Shown here one piece after another: positions 6,123 to 7,420 of a stretch of 7,420 nt of DNA. How positions within the stretch are numbered: the first letter of the stretch is position 1; every line of letters starts with the position of its first letter. The stretch lies in contig JAFGXZ010000194.1 of the NCBI GenBank assembly GCA_016936335.1, forward strand, positions 1 through 7,420, in the 5' to 3' direction. The translations under genes and the position numbers were made by a program. Below the pieces are notes generated by a model that was given only the letters and a program-made list of their open reading frames with translations, searched no databases and had not been told where the DNA came from. Source of the DNA: Fidelibacterota bacterium (GTDB taxonomy: Bacteria; Fidelibacterota; UBA2242).

Positions 6123-6158
6123 TTAATCCTCCGGAAATGTAATTGAATTAACGTTCAT

Positions 6159-7420
6159 CTATAATACTACCCACAAAAGAATCACCATTCCCAACACAAT
6201 CCATAAATTGTATAACTGTAACTGTCCGTTATGAATTGCCTTAAAAAAGCGGGTTATCGAAAAAGAACACTTACTACTGACATCATAGATATCAAAGTAT
6301 TTCTTCTCAGCCCCATTATAGATACCTTTGAGTGGTTTCATATTGCGAATTTCATTATAAAATTCTGTTCCCAATACTCTGAAATGTTCCAATGCCTCCA
6401 TACCACCCAGATAGATCTCATCAAATCGAACTTTGCGAACTCCCCAGTAGATCAACAATCCAAGCAGCAGCACAGAGCCGAATAGCAGCAACACTAAAAT
6501 CGGGTCGTAGTAGCCTAGTATTACCGGCACTTGTAGACCGTATTCATTGACAATCGGAAGAATAAAATGTCTGATTGGAATTTGCAATGCAAATAAACCA
6601 AAAACGATACACAGTGTCGCTAATATTCCGGTGGCAACCCACTGATTTAGCGGAGCTTCTTTTATGTGATCCAATTTTTCCGGTCTCCGACCCAGGAAAA
6701 TCGCATGAATGAATTTCATAAAACTGGCCAATGTCAACGCACTTCCAAATACCGCCAAAATTAAACAGAGTAGTAACCATATCTGATATACAGGACCGAC
6801 CCCTTTTGCTAAATCCAACACACCCTGATAGATCATCCATTTGGAATAAAATCCATTAAAAGGCGGAATTCCGGAAATTGCAAATGCACCGACAAGTGCC
6901 GTTATAAATGTAATCGGCATTTTAGTTCCAAGACCGCCCAATTCATCCAGGTTATTTGTTCCAGTCTTTTTCTCAACGGAACCTAATGATAAAAAGAGGT
7001 TTGACTTATAAATGGTATTATTAACCATATGGAACAATCCTCCCATTATTGCTAATACACTGCCACTGCCAACCCCCATTATCATATAACCTACCTGACT
7101 AACAGCATGATATCCGAGAAGTTTTCTACCGTTATGCTGGATCATGGCCATCATTACAGCAGTAATAACGGTTAAAGCACCTAATGTAATGATGATCAAA
7201 TACATTACGAGCGGTAATTTAAAAATGGACAGTACAATCCGGGCAAGCAGATAGATACCAAGTAGTTTATCTAATGAAGCCGGTAAAAAAGCGGCGCTTT
7301 CTACCGGAGATTCCTTACTGAAATCCGGCACCCAACTGTGCAGCGGAAAACCCCCCGCTTTGGCAAACGCAGCAATTAGCATCCCGAAGAACGCCAGATA
7401 AGAAATCCAGCCATTTAATA
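6159..7420 (-). CDS. NuoL-like antiporter subunit of Ech/Coo hydrogenase type (N-terminus outside window)
   Basis: The frame is open to the right edge, so an ATG at 7382 is internal and the first third of the protein is missing; 419 residues are visible. It is a proton-conducting antiporter-like subunit. Numbering from Met at 7382: Lys8 precedes GGFPLHSWVPD (helix 7), Lys39 lies in FLPASLDKLLGIYLLAR (helix 8), and FHMVNNTIYKSNLF at 117-130 carries His118 and Lys126. PPFNGFYSK with Lys181 marks helix 12. The PAxLxKLLGIY form of helix 8 is typical, from memory, of EchA/CooM-type hydrogenase subunits and differs from the MVKAGIY form of MrpA and NuoL. The C-terminus adds a cytoplasmic segment (about 320-380) and a last membrane helix after HNGQLQLYNLW. 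It occupies the MrpA slot of the gene order. Whether it pumps H+ or Na+ is not visible. Confidence 0.93.
   Translation of the reverse strand, partial: LNGWISYLAFFGMLIAAFAKAGGFPLHSWVPDFSKESPVESAAFLPASLDKLLGIYLLARIVLSIFKLPLVMYLIIITLGALTVITAVMMAMIQHNGRKLLGYHAVSQVGYMIMGVGSGSVLAIMGGLFHMVNNTIYKSNLFLSLGSVEKKTGTNNLDELGGLGTKMPITFITALVGAFAISGIPPFNGFYSKWMIYQGVLDLAKGVGPVYQIWLLLCLILAVFGSALTLASFMKFIHAIFLGRRPEKLDHIKEAPLNQWVATGILATLCIVFGLFALQIPIRHFILPIVNEYGLQVPVILGYYDPILVLLLFGSVLLLGLLIYWGVRKVRFDEIYLGGMEALEHFRVLGTEFYNEIRNMKPLKGIYNGAEKKYFDIYDVSSKCSFSITRFFKAIHNGQLQLYNLWIVLGMVILLWVVL

Noticed and set aside
6123..6158. Possible promoter or terminator in the 36-nt gap, the largest in the window
   Set aside because: It holds the GGAGG ribosome binding site of the next gene; no hairpin with a T-run and no paired -35/-10 elements could be supported.
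6544..6840. Minus-strand 98-codon frame within the NuoL-like gene
   Set aside because: It overlaps clear conserved channel motifs read in another frame; its translation is Ser/Cys/Gly-rich without a known pattern.
7380..7382. ATG at 7382 as the start of the NuoL-like gene
   Set aside because: The frame stays open to the window edge with hydrophobic, family-like residues before it, and a protein starting there would lack the first six or so membrane helices.

Overview
The window is one uninterrupted minus-strand gene train, read from the right edge to the left edge. It encodes most of the membrane arm of an Mrp/Mbh-type ion-pumping complex, a [NiFe]-hydrogenase electron-transfer subunit, a hydrogenase maturation protease and a membrane-bound sensor histidine kinase. 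Nearly all genes overlap or lie within 3 nt of each other (ATGA overlaps at three junctions); the largest gap is 36 nt. Most starts have a good Shine-Dalgarno sequence of the GGAGG type, and base composition is moderately AT-rich. The HycI protease and RegB-like kinase suggest an anaerobic or facultative bacterium with an energy-converting hydrogenase. I cannot assign a phylum from the sequence.

Layout in order of transcription (right to left): a NuoL-like antiporter subunit of the Ech/Coo hydrogenase type, 5' end outside the window (7420-6159); an MbhD+MbhE fused subunit corresponding to the C-terminal part of MrpA (6122-5565); MnhB (5578-5126); MnhC (5129-4791); MnhD, a second full antiporter-like subunit (4794-3319); MnhE (3317-2811); MnhF (2814-2476); MnhG (2483-2145); a HycF/NuoI-like two-[4Fe-4S] ferredoxin subunit (2142-1540); HycI endopeptidase (1550-1089); and a histidine kinase running off the left edge (1085-1).

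The Mrp genes keep the canonical A-B-C-D-E-F-G order of bacterial Na+/H+ antiporter operons. The A position is split into a NuoL-type protein and a separate DE-type protein, and the train ends in hydrogenase genes. The simplest reading is a group 4, Mrp-linked membrane-bound [NiFe]-hydrogenase that couples ferredoxin/H+/H2 chemistry to Na+ or H+ transport. The catalytic large and small subunits and the NuoH-like anchor are not in the window; they are expected beyond the right edge.

The most interesting feature is the kinase. It has six predicted membrane segments and a GGIGNPF heptapeptide between segments 3 and 4, matching the GGxxNPF quinone-sensing motif of RegB/PrrB redox kinases. Because it starts 3 nt after hycI, it looks co-expressed with the hydrogenase, suggesting a redox-feedback sensor built into the operon. 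No RNA gene, mobile element, CRISPR array, promoter or terminator was seen, and no stretch longer than 36 bases lacks a gene.
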